Positions 50,398-59,954 are shown, numbered from the stretch's first letter. The stretch: 64,000 nt of DNA from Blastococcus sp. HT6-30 (GCF_039729015.1 NZ_CP155792.1:2318001-2382000); one strand, 5' to 3'. Notes: generated by a model not told the origin, from the sequence alone. Numbers and translations are program-made.

Positions 50398-50432
50398 TCG
50401 CAGATGCACGGTGGTCCTCCGGAGGCGTCACG

Positions 50433-50804
50433 GTGAGTACTGAGCTCGACAACGGCAGGGGGCGCGTGGCCCGGCTCCTCTCGGCGGCCGGACTCGCCGC
50501 GGGCCTCCTCCTGCTGACCCGCCCGGAGGTCGTCGCCGCCGCGGTCGCGCCGGCGTTCCCGCGGGAACGCCTGTGGCTCGCGCGCGTCCTCGGTGCCCGG
50601 CTGGTCGCCCAGCACGCGCTCGTGCTCGCGGCCCCCACCGCGTCCGCCGTCCGGCTGGCGGCAGCCGTCGACGGCCTGCACGCGGCCAGCATGCTGCCGG
50701 TGCTGGGGCTCCCCCGCTATCGCCGGGCGGCGCTGATCAGCGGTGGGCTGGCCGCGGCGTCCGCACTCGCCGGCTGGTCTGCCGTCGGGTCACTGCGCCG
50801 TTAG
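50433..50804 (+). CDS. Small membrane protein of unknown function
   Basis: The 123-residue product has about three hydrophobic segments (LLSAAGLAAGLLLLTRPEVVAAAVAP, LVAQHALVLAAPTASAVRLAAAV, ALISGGLAAASALAGW) and a conserved-looking LARVLGARLVAQH motif. Similar small actinobacterial proteins are unnamed. The GTG start has GGAGG upstream. It is a single gene between copA and a converging acyl-CoA synthetase. Confidence 0.7.
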   Translation: MSTELDNGRGRVARLLSAAGLAAGLLLLTRPEVVAAAVAPAFPRERLWLARVLGARLVAQHALVLAAPTASAVRLAAAVDGLHAASMLPVLGLPRYRRAALISGGLAAASALAGWSAVGSLRR

Positions 50805-50866
50805 CAGCAGCGCCTCGCCCACGTGGCTGCTGACTGCCAGGAACGGGTGCGCGTCCGCCGGCGGGG

Positions 50867-52429
50867 TCAGCCGTGCTGCTCGCGCAGCAGGTTCTTCTGC
50901 ACCTTGCCGGTGGAGGTCTTCGGCAGATCTCCGCGGACGAAGCGCTTGGGCGTCTTGAAGGCGGCCAGCCGGGACCGGACGAACTCGGCCAGCTCCTGGT
51001 CGCTGACCTCGCCGCCCGCGCGCAGCGTTACGTACGCCACCGGCACCTCGCCCCACTTCTCGTGCGGCTCGGCGACCACGGCGGACTCGACGACGGCGGG
51101 GTGGGCGTCCAGGGCGCGCTCGATCTCCACCGAGGAGATGTTCTCGCCCCCGGAGATGATGATGTCCTTGCTGCGGTCCCGGATCTCCACGTAGCCGTCC
51201 GGGTGGACGACCGCGAGGTCACCGGTGCGGAACCACCCCCGCCCCCCGTCCGCGTCGGCGAGCGTGACCGCGGCGGTGGCCTCGTCGTCGCGGTAGTAGC
51301 CGAGCATCACGTCGTTGCCGCGGGCGACGATCTCCCCGACCGTCGTCGCGTCCCGCGGCACGTCGGCACCGCTGTCGTCCACGACCCGCAGCGGATCGGC
51401 GACCACGTTCCCCACACCCTGCCGGGCCTTGAGCTCCGCCTGCTGGTCGGCGCCCAGGTCGTCCCACTCCGGATGCCACTCGTTCAGCGCCAGCGGACCG
51501 TAGGTCTCGGTGAGCCCGTACAGGTGGGTGACGTTCATGTTCAGCGCCGACATGCGTGCCAGCAGGGTCGGTGTGGGCGGCGCTCCGCCGGTCTGGACCT
51601 CCACCCGGGGGTCCACCGGCCCCTCGGCCGCCTCGTCGGCGTTGAGGATCATCGTCAGCACGGTGGGCGCCGCGCTGAAGTGGGTGATGCCTTCGGTGCG
51701 CAGCAGCCGCCAGATGCGGGACGGCTCCACACGTGGCAGGCAGACGTGGGTGGCGCCGGCGGCCGAGACGGCCCACGGGAAGCACCAGCCGTTGCAGTGG
51801 AACATCGGCAGGGTCCAGAGGTACTGGCTGGTGGACCCGAGTCCGGTGTGCATGGCCATCGCCAGGGCCTGCAGGTAGGCCCCGCGGTGCGCGTACATCA
51901 CCCCCTTCGGCCGTCCCGTGGTGCCGGACGTGTAGTTCAGGGCGAGCAACCCGGTCTCGTCCGCGCAGGGCAGCGCCAGCGCCTCACCGCCGGCCAGCAG
52001 CTGCTCGTACTCGCTGTCCGGGTTCCCGGCCAGCACCAGCGGGACGCCGGCCGCCGCGGCCACCTCGGTCGCGGTCGCGGCGAACTGCGGGTCGGCGACC
52101 AGGAGCGATGCCCCGGAGTGCTCCAGCACGTACCCGAGCTCAGCGGAGGAGAGCCGGGTGTTCAGCGGCACGATCACCGCGCCGGCCCACGGGATGCCGT
52201 TGTGCAGCTCCAGCATCGTGGCGCTGTTGGCGCAGAGGGCCGCCACCCGGTCGCCGGGCGCGATGCCGCGCGCGGCCAGCCCGCCGGCCAGCCGGCGGGA
52301 CCGGTCGGCGAACTCGCGGTAGGTGAAGCGACGGTCCCCATCGATGATCGCGGTGCGATCGGGGAACACCCGCGCCGACCTCTCGAGGTACGCCGTGGGG
52401 CTGAGCTGACTGAACGTGAACGAGGCCAT
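50867..52429 (-). CDS. Long-chain fatty-acid-CoA ligase family protein (AMP-binding)
   Basis: The 520-residue adenylate-forming enzyme has LNYTSGTTGRPKGVMYAHRG (P-loop), MFHCNGWCFPWAVSAAGATHV, THLYGLTETYGP, GWFRTGDLAVVHPDGYVEIRDRSKDIIISGGENISSVEIE, and the final KTSTGKVQKNLLRE with the catalytic Lys. The set matches bacterial acyl-CoA synthetases acting on medium or long fatty acids. It makes acyl-CoA from fatty acid, ATP and CoA. The gene is single, with its ATG start preceded by a GGAG-type site. Confidence 0.92.
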   Translation of the reverse strand: MASFTFSQLSPTAYLERSARVFPDRTAIIDGDRRFTYREFADRSRRLAGGLAARGIAPGDRVAALCANSATMLELHNGIPWAGAVIVPLNTRLSSAELGYVLEHSGASLLVADPQFAATATEVAAAAGVPLVLAGNPDSEYEQLLAGGEALALPCADETGLLALNYTSGTTGRPKGVMYAHRGAYLQALAMAMHTGLGSTSQYLWTLPMFHCNGWCFPWAVSAAGATHVCLPRVEPSRIWRLLRTEGITHFSAAPTVLTMILNADEAAEGPVDPRVEVQTGGAPPTPTLLARMSALNMNVTHLYGLTETYGPLALNEWHPEWDDLGADQQAELKARQGVGNVVADPLRVVDDSGADVPRDATTVGEIVARGNDVMLGYYRDDEATAAVTLADADGGRGWFRTGDLAVVHPDGYVEIRDRSKDIIISGGENISSVEIERALDAHPAVVESAVVAEPHEKWGEVPVAYVTLRAGGEVSDQELAEFVRSRLAAFKTPKRFVRGDLPKTSTGKVQKNLLREQHG

Positions 52430-52540
52430 CCGGAACTCCTGGAGGTCGGCGCGAGCGGATCGTGCGGTGCTCTGGGTCCACCCTGCCCGGATCCGGCCCG
52501 ACCGGCCCGGTGGGGAGCGGAACTCGCATCAGGGCGTCGC

Positions 52541-53473
52541 TCAACCCACCGCGGGCACCAGCAGCAGGGCGGTCGGCAGCAGGAGCAGCAGGACCGCGGC
52601 AGCGAGTGCAGCCCCGCGGGCGGCCGGTGGCAGCGGGTGGGCGGGCTCCAGCAGCCGCACGACGCGCGCCCGGACCCCGGCACCGGAGACCGCGAGGGCG
52701 CCGGTGGGCACTCCCTGGGCGCCCGGACCACCGGCCGCGGCGACGATCGCCTCGGCCAGGGTGCGCCTCGGATCGGCCCCGTGCAGCGAGGTCAGCGCGA
52801 CGTCGTCGGCGCGCATCTCGACCAGCTCGCGGACCGCGCCGTACGCGCGCTCGGCCGCCGGCAGCACGGGCAACGCGGCCTTCCAGGCGACGAAGGGCAG
52901 CAGCAGCAGGTGGTGGCGCTCCCCCAGGTGCGCCCGCTCGTGCGCGACGACGGCGGCGAGCTGCTCGTCGTCCAGCTCGGCGACCATCCCGGAGGAGAGC
53001 ACCAGCAGTGGCCGGGCACCCGGGATGCAGAAGGCCACCGGCGCCGGGTGCTCGAGCAGCCGGGCGTCCGGCTGCGGCGCCGGCTGCACCACCAGCTCGA
53101 GCAGCTCCCGGTGCCGCCGGCGGGTGCGGGTGATCCGGATCCAGGACAGCACCAGGACGCCGACCAGCTCCGAGGCCAGCACCACGGCGAGGGTGAGGGT
53201 GACCCAGTGGTCGCCGCGCACCGGCCCGTCGGCGGAGTGGCCGGCCAGGAGCGACCACGCCGCTTCCGGGAGCGAGTGACCCCACGGCGCCAGGCCGTGC
53301 ACCAGCAGGGCGCCGATGATCGACAGCCCGCCGGCCAACCCGATCGCCTGCCAGCAGAGCAGCGCCACCAGCGGGTCCCGCCCCGGCCAGCGGGAGCGGG
53401 CGAGCAGCGCCGGCACCGGCCACGCGAGCAGCGCGGCCAGCACGGCGAGGGTGACGGCGGTGGCGGGGAGCAC
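52541..53473 (-). CDS. M56/BlaR1-like membrane metallopeptidase
   Basis: The 310-residue protein has N-terminal transmembrane helices, a cytoplasmic M48/M56-like peptidase domain with AAVVAHERAHLGERHH (HExxH variant HERAH), and further helices, including a Leu-rich pair at the C-terminus. There is no extracellular penicillin-binding domain, so it is a short BlaR1 relative as found next to many actinobacterial BlaI genes. It would cut the repressor encoded just upstream (seven-base gap). The start is GTG. Confidence 0.86.
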   Translation of the reverse strand: MLPATAVTLAVLAALLAWPVPALLARSRWPGRDPLVALLCWQAIGLAGGLSIIGALLVHGLAPWGHSLPEAAWSLLAGHSADGPVRGDHWVTLTLAVVLASELVGVLVLSWIRITRTRRRHRELLELVVQPAPQPDARLLEHPAPVAFCIPGARPLLVLSSGMVAELDDEQLAAVVAHERAHLGERHHLLLLPFVAWKAALPVLPAAERAYGAVRELVEMRADDVALTSLHGADPRRTLAEAIVAAAGGPGAQGVPTGALAVSGAGVRARVVRLLEPAHPLPPAARGAALAAAVLLLLLPTALLLVPAVG

Positions 53474-53480
53474 CGGTGGG

Positions 53481-53849
53481 TCAGCCGCGCGCGGCGTCGT
53501 CCGGGCCGGCTCCCGCGAGCAGTTCCCGGAGGATGCGCGCCTCGTCGGCGTCGACGCCCCCGACGAACCGCGCGAGCACCGCCTGGCGGTCGGCGGCCTG
53601 ACCGAGCACCTCGCGCATCACCTGGGCGGCGTGCTCCTCGCGGCTGGACCGCGGGGAGAACCGGCGGGGCCGGCCCTCGTCGTGGACGACGAACCCCTTC
53701 TGCTCCAGCCGGGTCAGCACGGTGTGCACGGTGGTCAGCGCGAGCCCGCGGTCGGTCAGTTCGTCGCGCAGCCGGGTCGCGGCGACCGGGCCGTCGGCGG
53801 CCCACAGCCGCTCCATGACCGCGCGCTCCAGGTCTCCCAGCGACGCCAT
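53481..53849 (-). CDS. BlaI/MecI/CopY-family transcriptional repressor
   Basis: The 122-residue protein has a winged helix (LGDLERAVMERLWAADGPVAATRLRDELTDRGLALTTVHTVLTRLEQKGFVVHDEGRPRRFSP) and a C-terminal dimerisation helix bundle with GGVDADEARILRELLA. The HTVLTRLEQKG recognition-helix segment is the family signature. The ATG has GGAGGG upstream. It is paired with the M56 peptidase and divergent from cydA, with two 17-bp dyads between them. Confidence 0.92.
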   Translation of the reverse strand: MASLGDLERAVMERLWAADGPVAATRLRDELTDRGLALTTVHTVLTRLEQKGFVVHDEGRPRRFSPRSSREEHAAQVMREVLGQAADRQAVLARFVGGVDADEARILRELLAGAGPDDAARG

Positions 53850-53882
53850 CGGCCCTCCTGTTCCACGGATCACACGACACTC

Positions 53883-53922
53883 TTCTACGCCTTGTAGAAC
53901 TCGTCTTCTACCAGGCGTAGAA
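53883..53922. promoter_or_regulatory. Two BlaI-type operator dyads (TTCTAC-N5-GTAGAA)
   Basis: TTCTAC-N5-GTAGAA occurs at 53883-53899 and again at 53906-53922, with identical arms and spacer length but different spacer bases. They sit 34 bases before the repressor gene and 52 before cydA, so they can control both directions. Repeat spacing of 23 bp puts the two dyads on about the same helix face. Confidence 0.8.
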
Positions 53923-53974
53923 AGAATGTGCCGATCGTACGACGGTCGCCGCCGAGGACGAAGGAGCAGGCTCC

Positions 53975-55546
53975 GTGGACGTGCTGGACATCGCACGGTG
54001 GCAGTTCGGGATCACCACCGTCTACCACTTCCTGATGGTGCCGCTGACCATCGGCCTGGGGGTCCTGGTCGCGGTCATGCACACGATGTGGGTGCGGACG
54101 GACAAGCCCGAGTGGCTGCGCATGACCCGCTTCTGGGGCCGCATCTACCTGATCAACTTCGTGCTCGGCGTGGCCACCGGCCTGGTGCAGGAGTTCCAGT
54201 TCGGGCTGGCCTGGAGCGAGTACTCCCGCTTCGTCGGTGACGTCTTCGGCTCGCTGCTGGCGCTGGAGGCCCTGCTGGCCTTCTTCCTGGAGTCCACGTT
54301 CCTCGGGCTGTGGATCTTCGGCTGGGGCCGGATCCCCAAGAAGGTGCACCTGGCCGCGCTCTGGGCCGCTGTCATCGGCTCCGTCGTCAGCGCGTACTTC
54401 ATCATCGCCGCGAACTCGTGGATGCAGCACCCGGTCGGCGTCGTCACCGACGACGCCACGGGCCGGCCCCTCCAGGTGGACTTCCTCGCCGTGCTGACCA
54501 ACAACACCGCGCTCGCCGCGTTCAGCCACGCGATCGTCGCCGCGCTCATGGTCGCCGGCGCCCTGCTGGTCGGCATCGGGCTGTGGCACCTGCGGAAGCG
54601 GCACCTGGAGGGGCGCCCCGAGGACGTCGACTCCCGGGTCTGGCGCCGGTCGGTGCGGCTCGGCGGCGGGGTGTCGCTGGCCGCGTTCGTCCTCGTCGGC
54701 CTCACCGGCGACTGGCAGGGCAAGCTGATGTACGAGCAGCAGCCGCTGAAGATGAGCTCGGCGGAGGCGCTCTGCGAGACCGAGGCGCCGGCCTCCTTCT
54801 CGATTTTCGCCTGGGGCAAGCTCGGCTCCAACGAGTGCGACGACGTGCACTCGATCACCGTGCCCTACCTGCTCTCCTACCTGGCCCACGGCGACTTCTC
54901 CACCGCCGTCCCCGGGGTGAACGACCTGCAGGAGGCCTACTCCGAGGTCTACGGCGCCACCTACCCCGACGACCCGTCGTTCGGGAACAAGGCCGGTGAG
55001 CCGATCGACTACACCCCGGTGCTCTCGGTCACCTACTGGAGCTTCCGGTTGATGATCGGCATGGGCGCGGTGTCGGCCGGCGTCGCGGGCTACGCGCTGT
55101 GGGCCACCCGCCGCGGCCGGACGCCGACCTCGCGGATCGGCGTGCACGGCTCGCTGCTGGCGGTCGCCGCCCCGTTCGTCGCCAACGCGACCGGCTGGAT
55201 CTTCACCGAGATGGGCCGCCAGCCCTTCGTCGTCCACCCGAACCCCGACGTCCCGGTCGACGAGCAGGTGTACTTCTTCACCGCCCAGGGGGTCTCCCCC
55301 GGCGTCACCGCCGCCGAGGTCTGGACCTCGCTCATCGGGCTGACGCTGGTCTACGGCGCGCTCGCCGTGGTGGAGCTGTGGCTGATCGGCCGCTTCGTCC
55401 GCCGGGGGGTCACCACCGGCGATCACACCCCCGCCCAGCCAGCCCCCGTCCCCGGCGAGACCGCCGAGGGCGGTTCCGACGACGTTCCCGGTGGCGCCGA
55501 CGCCCCCCGCCGCAGCGACGACGACGTCCTCTCCTTCGCCTACTGA
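53975..55546 (+). CDS. cydA: Cytochrome bd oxidase subunit I
   Basis: The 523-residue protein starts at a GTG after GAAGGAGC and has about nine transmembrane helices. His19 in VYHFLMVPLTIGLG and the AFSHAIVAALM His are haem ligands. The GRQP motif (EMGRQPFVVHP) is present and the periplasmic Q-loop is of the short type. It forms the quinol-oxidising, oxygen-reducing part of the high-affinity bd oxidase. The C-terminal tail is Pro/Asp-rich. First gene of cydA-cydB-cydDC, likely repressed through the two upstream dyads. Confidence 0.96.
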   Translation: MDVLDIARWQFGITTVYHFLMVPLTIGLGVLVAVMHTMWVRTDKPEWLRMTRFWGRIYLINFVLGVATGLVQEFQFGLAWSEYSRFVGDVFGSLLALEALLAFFLESTFLGLWIFGWGRIPKKVHLAALWAAVIGSVVSAYFIIAANSWMQHPVGVVTDDATGRPLQVDFLAVLTNNTALAAFSHAIVAALMVAGALLVGIGLWHLRKRHLEGRPEDVDSRVWRRSVRLGGGVSLAAFVLVGLTGDWQGKLMYEQQPLKMSSAEALCETEAPASFSIFAWGKLGSNECDDVHSITVPYLLSYLAHGDFSTAVPGVNDLQEAYSEVYGATYPDDPSFGNKAGEPIDYTPVLSVTYWSFRLMIGMGAVSAGVAGYALWATRRGRTPTSRIGVHGSLLAVAAPFVANATGWIFTEMGRQPFVVHPNPDVPVDEQVYFFTAQGVSPGVTAAEVWTSLIGLTLVYGALAVVELWLIGRFVRRGVTTGDHTPAQPAPVPGETAEGGSDDVPGGADAPRRSDDDVLSFAY

Positions 55547-55560
55547 GATTCGGAGAAGCC

Positions 55561-56586
55561 ATGGACCTGCAGACCGTCTGGTTCGCCGCCGTCGCCGTCC
55601 TCTGGACCGGCTTCCTGCTCCTCGAGGGCTTCGACTTCGGCGTCGCCGCCCTGCTGCCCGTGCTGGGCCGGCGCGCGCGCGACCGGCACCTGATGCTGCG
55701 CAGCATCGGCCCGCTGTGGGACGGCAACGAGGTGTGGCTGATCACCGCCGCCGGCGCGGTGTTCGCCGCCTTCCCCGGCTGGTACGCCTCCTGGCTGCCG
55801 GCCCTCTACCTGCCGTTCGTGCTGGTGCTCTTCGGACTGATCATCCGGGCCGTCGCCTTCGAGTGGCGGCACTCGCACCACACCGCCCAGTGGGACACCA
55901 CCTGGACGCACGTGATCACCGCCGGGTCGCTGATCGCCGCCCTCGGTATCGGCGCCGCCCTCGGGGCCACCACGCTGGGGCTGCCCATCGACGGCGACGG
56001 CAACCGGGTCGGCGGCGCGTTCGCCGGAGTGGGCTGGCCGGCCCTTCTCGGGGCCGTGGCGGTGCTGGCGTTCGCCCTCGTCCACGGGGCGCTGTTCCTG
56101 GCGCTCAAGGTCGACGGCGACGTGCGGGACCGGGCACGGGCCTTCGCCGCCCGCTGGGCGCCGGTCGCGGCGCTGCCCCTGCTGGCGTGGGCCGGCCTGG
56201 TCCACCTGCGGTACGGCACTCCGGTCACCGGTGTGCTGTGGGCGGTCGCGGCGCTGGCCGTGCTCGTCGCCTGGGTGCGGATCCGGCTCGGTCGCGAGGG
56301 CCAGGCCTTCGCCGCCTGGGGTGCGATGCTCGTGGCCGCGGCCGCCACCGTCTTCGGCGCGGCCTATCCGGTCGTCGTCCCCTCGACGGTCGACCGCGCC
56401 TTCGACCTGACCATCGCCGACGCCTCGGTCAGCGACTACACCCTCACGGTGATGACCTGGGCCGCCGCGGTGGGCCTGCCGGTGGTGCTGGGCTACCAGG
56501 CGTGGACCTACTGGGTGTTCCGCAAGCGGCTGACCGCCGAGCCGGTGCACGAGGAGCCCAGCGACAGCGCTCCGGCCACGGTCTGA
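55561..56586 (+). CDS. cydB: Cytochrome bd oxidase subunit II
   Basis: The 341-residue protein has about eight transmembrane helices, with the N-terminal signature WFAAVAVLWTGFLLLEGFDFGVAALLPVLGR. GPLWDGNEVWLITAAGAVFAAFPGWYA and FRAVAFEWRH-like (IIRAVAFEWRHSHH) segments are typical of CydB. It stabilises the haem pocket in CydA. Starts 14 bases after cydA and is followed by cydDC after 17. Confidence 0.96.
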   Translation: MDLQTVWFAAVAVLWTGFLLLEGFDFGVAALLPVLGRRARDRHLMLRSIGPLWDGNEVWLITAAGAVFAAFPGWYASWLPALYLPFVLVLFGLIIRAVAFEWRHSHHTAQWDTTWTHVITAGSLIAALGIGAALGATTLGLPIDGDGNRVGGAFAGVGWPALLGAVAVLAFALVHGALFLALKVDGDVRDRARAFAARWAPVAALPLLAWAGLVHLRYGTPVTGVLWAVAALAVLVAWVRIRLGREGQAFAAWGAMLVAAAATVFGAAYPVVVPSTVDRAFDLTIADASVSDYTLTVMTWAAAVGLPVVLGYQAWTYWVFRKRLTAEPVHEEPSDSAPATV

Positions 56587-56603
56587 CGGACAGGGGGACG
56601 ACG

Positions 56604-59600
56604 ATGTCCGCCGAGCCCGGGCGGGGTCCGCTGGGCGCGCTCGCCGGAGTGCCGGGGCTGACCGGCGCCCTGGTGCGTGCAGCCCTGGCCGCGCTGGTCC
56701 AGACCGCCGGGCTGGTGCTGCTCGCCGGCGGACTGGCCTCCGCGGTGGCCCGCGCGAGCGGGCTGGCCGACGGCGCGGCGACGGTCCCGCTGGTGCTCGC
56801 CGCGGCGGGCGTGGCGCTGCGCGCCGGGGCGGGCAGCACCGGCGAGGCCCTCGCGGCCCGCGACGCCCGCCGGGCCGAGGACCGGCTCCGCCGTGACCTG
56901 CTCGACCGGCTCGCGTCCTCCCCCGCCGCCGTGACCGCGGCCGGCGGCCCCGCCCCGGCCGCCGTGCTCGCCACCACCCGGCTGCACGACCTCGGGCCGG
57001 CGCTGGCCACCTACCTCCCGGCGCTCGCGCAGACGATCGTCGTCCCGCCGGCCCTGTTGCTGGTGCTGGCCTGGACCGACCTGCTCTCGGCGGTGCTGGT
57101 CGGCGTCACCCTGCCGCTGGTGCCGCTGTTCATGGTGCTGGTCGGCCGGCACACGCAGTCGGCGACGGCGGACTCCGCGCGGGCGCTGGACCGCATCGCC
57201 GCGCACGTCGCCGAGCTGGTGCGGGGCCTGCCCGTGCTCGTCGGGCTCGGCCGGGCCGCCGAGCAGACCGCGGCGCTGGCCGCGCTCGGCGAGGCGCACC
57301 GCGCCCGCACGCTGGCCACCCTGCGGATCGCCTTCCTCTCGGCGTTGGTCCTCGAGCTCATCGCCACCCTGTCGGTCGCCCTGGTGGCGGTCACCGTGGG
57401 CCTGCGGCTGATCGAGGGGCACCTCACCCTGGGCCTCGGGCTGACCGCGTTGCTGCTCGCCCCTGAGGCGTTCGCCCCGCTGCGCGCCCTTGGCGTGGCC
57501 CACCACGCGTCCGAGGACGCCGCGCTCGCCGCCGCCGAGGCGCGGGCCGTGCTCGCCGCGCCCCCCGGCTCCCCGCCGGCCACGGCCCCGGTCGACGACG
57601 ACCCGCGTGGCGCCGACGTCGCCGTCACCGGGCTGACCGTCTCGTACCCGGGACGATCCACCGCCGCGCTGCCGCCGACCGACCTCGTCGTCCGCCCCGG
57701 GGAGCTGGTCGTGCTGCGCGGCCCCAGCGGCTCGGGCAAGTCGACGCTGCTGACGGCGCTCGCGGGCCTGACCGACCCGGGAGCCGTCGTCGGCGGCTCG
57801 GTGACCGGGGTGGGTGCCGTCGCGGTCGTGCCGCAGTTCCCGCGCACCACCGGGGCCACCGTCGCGGACGAGCTGCGCCGGCACGCGGCCCCGGAGCCCG
57901 GCCTCGACGAGATCACCGCCGAGGCCGTCGTCATCGAGGCGCTGGACCGGGTCGAGGCCGGGAGTCTCGCCGGGCGGGCCCCGGAGTCGCTGTCCCCGGG
58001 CGAGCTGCAGCGGGTGGCGCTCGCCCGGGCCCTGGTCCGGGTGCGTCGCGGCGCCCGCCTGCTGCTGCTCGACGAGCCCACCGCGCACCTGGACGGCGCC
58101 GCGCGCGGGCTGGTCGCCGGGGTCCTGGCGACCCTGCGGGGCACGGTCACCGTCCTGCTGGTCACCCACGATCCGGTACTCGCGGAGCTCGCCGCCCGCA
58201 CCGTCGACCTCCCCGCCGCGCACCCGGCCGCCCCGGAGGCAGCCGTTCGTGCACGGACGGCGGTGTCCGGTGCTCCGGAGGCAACCGTCCGTGCACGAAG
58301 CGCGACCGGCGAGCGGCCGACGGACGACGACCGTGCGATCCGGCGTGCGCTGCGCCGGGCCGTGGCCGCCGGATCGCTGTCGTCGGCCGCGGGGGTCGCG
58401 CTCACCGCGGTCTCGGGCTGGCTCATCGTGCGCGCGGCGGAGATGCCGCCGGTGCTCACCCTGATGGTCGCCATCGTGGGCGTGCGCTTCTTCGGCCTGG
58501 GCCGGGCGCTGCTGCGCTGGCTGGAGCGCATGACCGCGCACGACGCCGCGCTGCGGCAGGCCGCCGCGCTGCGGGTGCGGGTCTGGCGGGCACTGGCCGC
58601 GCAGGGCGTGGCCGCCGACCGGACACCGGGCTCGGCGCTGGCCCGGATCGTCGGCGACGTGGGCGTGGTGCAGGACCTCACCGTCCGGGTGCGCCCGCCG
58701 CTGCTGGTGGCCGCCACCGTGCCCACGGCCACCGTCGCGGTGCTCGCGCTCGTCGATCCCGCTGCCGCCGGCGTGGTGGCCGCGGTGCTGGCCCTCACCG
58801 TCGGCGCCGTCCTCCTCGCGCACCGCGGGGTGGACGCCGGGGCGACCCGAGCGGAGAGCACGCTGCGGATCGCGGCGCTCCGGGAGACCAGCACCACCCT
58901 CGAGGGGCTGCCCGACCTGCGGGCGCACGGCCTGGCCGGCCGGGCCGCCACCCATCTCGCCGCGCTCGCCGCCCGGCAGGCCGCCACCGCCGGCACCCGC
59001 GACCGCGCCGCCGCCCTGGGCGACGGCCTGGTCGTCCTGGGCACCGGCCTCGCCGCCGTCCTCGGCACCGCCGCGGCCGCCGCCGGCGACCTCGCCGGCC
59101 CGGTGCTCGCCGTCGTCGCGCTGGCGCCGCTGGCCCTGGGAGAGCCGCTGACCGGGCTCGTCGCCGCCCTGCAGCGGCGGGGTGCGCTCGCCGACGCGCA
59201 GGCCCGCCTCAATGCCGTGCTCACCGCCCCGGTCGCCGCCGACCCCGCCGAGCCGCTGACCGCACCGGCCGGCATCTCCGCGCTGCGCACGGAGGGGCTC
59301 ACCGCCGGCTGGCCCGGCGGTCCCGACGTGCTGCGCGGGGTGGACGCGCAGGCCCGGGCCGGCGACGGCTGGCTGGTCGTGCGCGGGCCCTCGGGCACGG
59401 GCAAGTCCACGTTCCTGGCGGTGCTCATGGCCGCGCTGCGGCCCCGCGGCGGGCGCTGCACCGTCGACGGCGTCCCCACCGACCGGCTGACCGGCGACGA
59501 CCTGCGCGCCCGCACGGCCTGGCTGCCGCAGGAGGCGCACGTGTTCGCCTCCTCCATCCGGGCCAACCTGGCGGTGGCCGCCCCGCGGGGCGAGCTCGCC

Positions 59601-59954
59601 GGCCCGGCCGGGGAGGCGCGCATGCGCGCAGCCCTGACCGCGACCGGCCTCGCCGGGCTGCTCGCCACGCTGCCCGATGGGCTGGACACCCCCGTCGGCG
59701 CCGGTGGCACGGCGCTGTCCGGCGGCGAGCGACGGCGCCTCGCCGCCGCACGGGCGCTGCTGGCCGACCGGGACGTCGTCCTGCTCGACGAGCCGACCGC
59801 CCACCTCGACGCCCCGACCGCCGCCGGGCTGGTGCGCGACCTCCGCGCGGCGCTGGCCGGGCGCGTGGTCGTCTGCGTCACCCACGAGCAGCTCGAGCGC
59901 CCCGGCGACACGGTCCTGCACCTGGGCGAGCCGGCCGCCCGCGCGACCGCCTGA
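56604..59954 (+). CDS. cydDC: CydDC fused ABC exporter (thiol/haem-linked assembly factor)
   Basis: The 1116-residue protein is a fusion of the two half-transporters usually coded by cydD and cydC. The first membrane domain spans about 20-310, followed by an ATPase with Walker A GPSGSGKST, signature LSPGELQRVALARAL and LLLDEPTAHLDG. A linker about 550-580 contains a short repeated segment. The second membrane domain is about 590-900, and its ATPase has GPSGTGKST, LSGGERRRLAAARAL and VLLDEPTAHLD. It exports cysteine or glutathione-like thiols and is needed for bd oxidase assembly. One-gene CydDC is known in actinobacteria. Confidence 0.94.
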   Translation: MSAEPGRGPLGALAGVPGLTGALVRAALAALVQTAGLVLLAGGLASAVARASGLADGAATVPLVLAAAGVALRAGAGSTGEALAARDARRAEDRLRRDLLDRLASSPAAVTAAGGPAPAAVLATTRLHDLGPALATYLPALAQTIVVPPALLLVLAWTDLLSAVLVGVTLPLVPLFMVLVGRHTQSATADSARALDRIAAHVAELVRGLPVLVGLGRAAEQTAALAALGEAHRARTLATLRIAFLSALVLELIATLSVALVAVTVGLRLIEGHLTLGLGLTALLLAPEAFAPLRALGVAHHASEDAALAAAEARAVLAAPPGSPPATAPVDDDPRGADVAVTGLTVSYPGRSTAALPPTDLVVRPGELVVLRGPSGSGKSTLLTALAGLTDPGAVVGGSVTGVGAVAVVPQFPRTTGATVADELRRHAAPEPGLDEITAEAVVIEALDRVEAGSLAGRAPESLSPGELQRVALARALVRVRRGARLLLLDEPTAHLDGAARGLVAGVLATLRGTVTVLLVTHDPVLAELAARTVDLPAAHPAAPEAAVRARTAVSGAPEATVRARSATGERPTDDDRAIRRALRRAVAAGSLSSAAGVALTAVSGWLIVRAAEMPPVLTLMVAIVGVRFFGLGRALLRWLERMTAHDAALRQAAALRVRVWRALAAQGVAADRTPGSALARIVGDVGVVQDLTVRVRPPLLVAATVPTATVAVLALVDPAAAGVVAAVLALTVGAVLLAHRGVDAGATRAESTLRIAALRETSTTLEGLPDLRAHGLAGRAATHLAALAARQAATAGTRDRAAALGDGLVVLGTGLAAVLGTAAAAAGDLAGPVLAVVALAPLALGEPLTGLVAALQRRGALADAQARLNAVLTAPVAADPAEPLTAPAGISALRTEGLTAGWPGGPDVLRGVDAQARAGDGWLVVRGPSGTGKSTFLAVLMAALRPRGGRCTVDGVPTDRLTGDDLRARTAWLPQEAHVFASSIRANLAVAAPRGELAGPAGEARMRAALTATGLAGLLATLPDGLDTPVGAGGTALSGGERRRLAAARALLADRDVVLLDEPTAHLDAPTAAGLVRDLRAALAGRVVVCVTHEQLERPGDTVLHLGEPAARATA
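58233..58297. repeat. Imperfect 23-bp direct repeat in the CydD-CydC linker
   Basis: Copies at 58233-58255 and 58275-58297 match at 21 of 23 bases, with a 42-bp period, each ending in the palindromic CGTGCACG. They encode related PEAxVRAR segments in the linker. Confidence 0.7.

Noticed and set aside
52541..53849. Beta-lactam resistance operon
   Set aside because: The peptidase lacks a penicillin-binding sensor domain and no beta-lactamase or penicillin-binding protein gene is near; the neighbouring regulated gene appears to be cydA.
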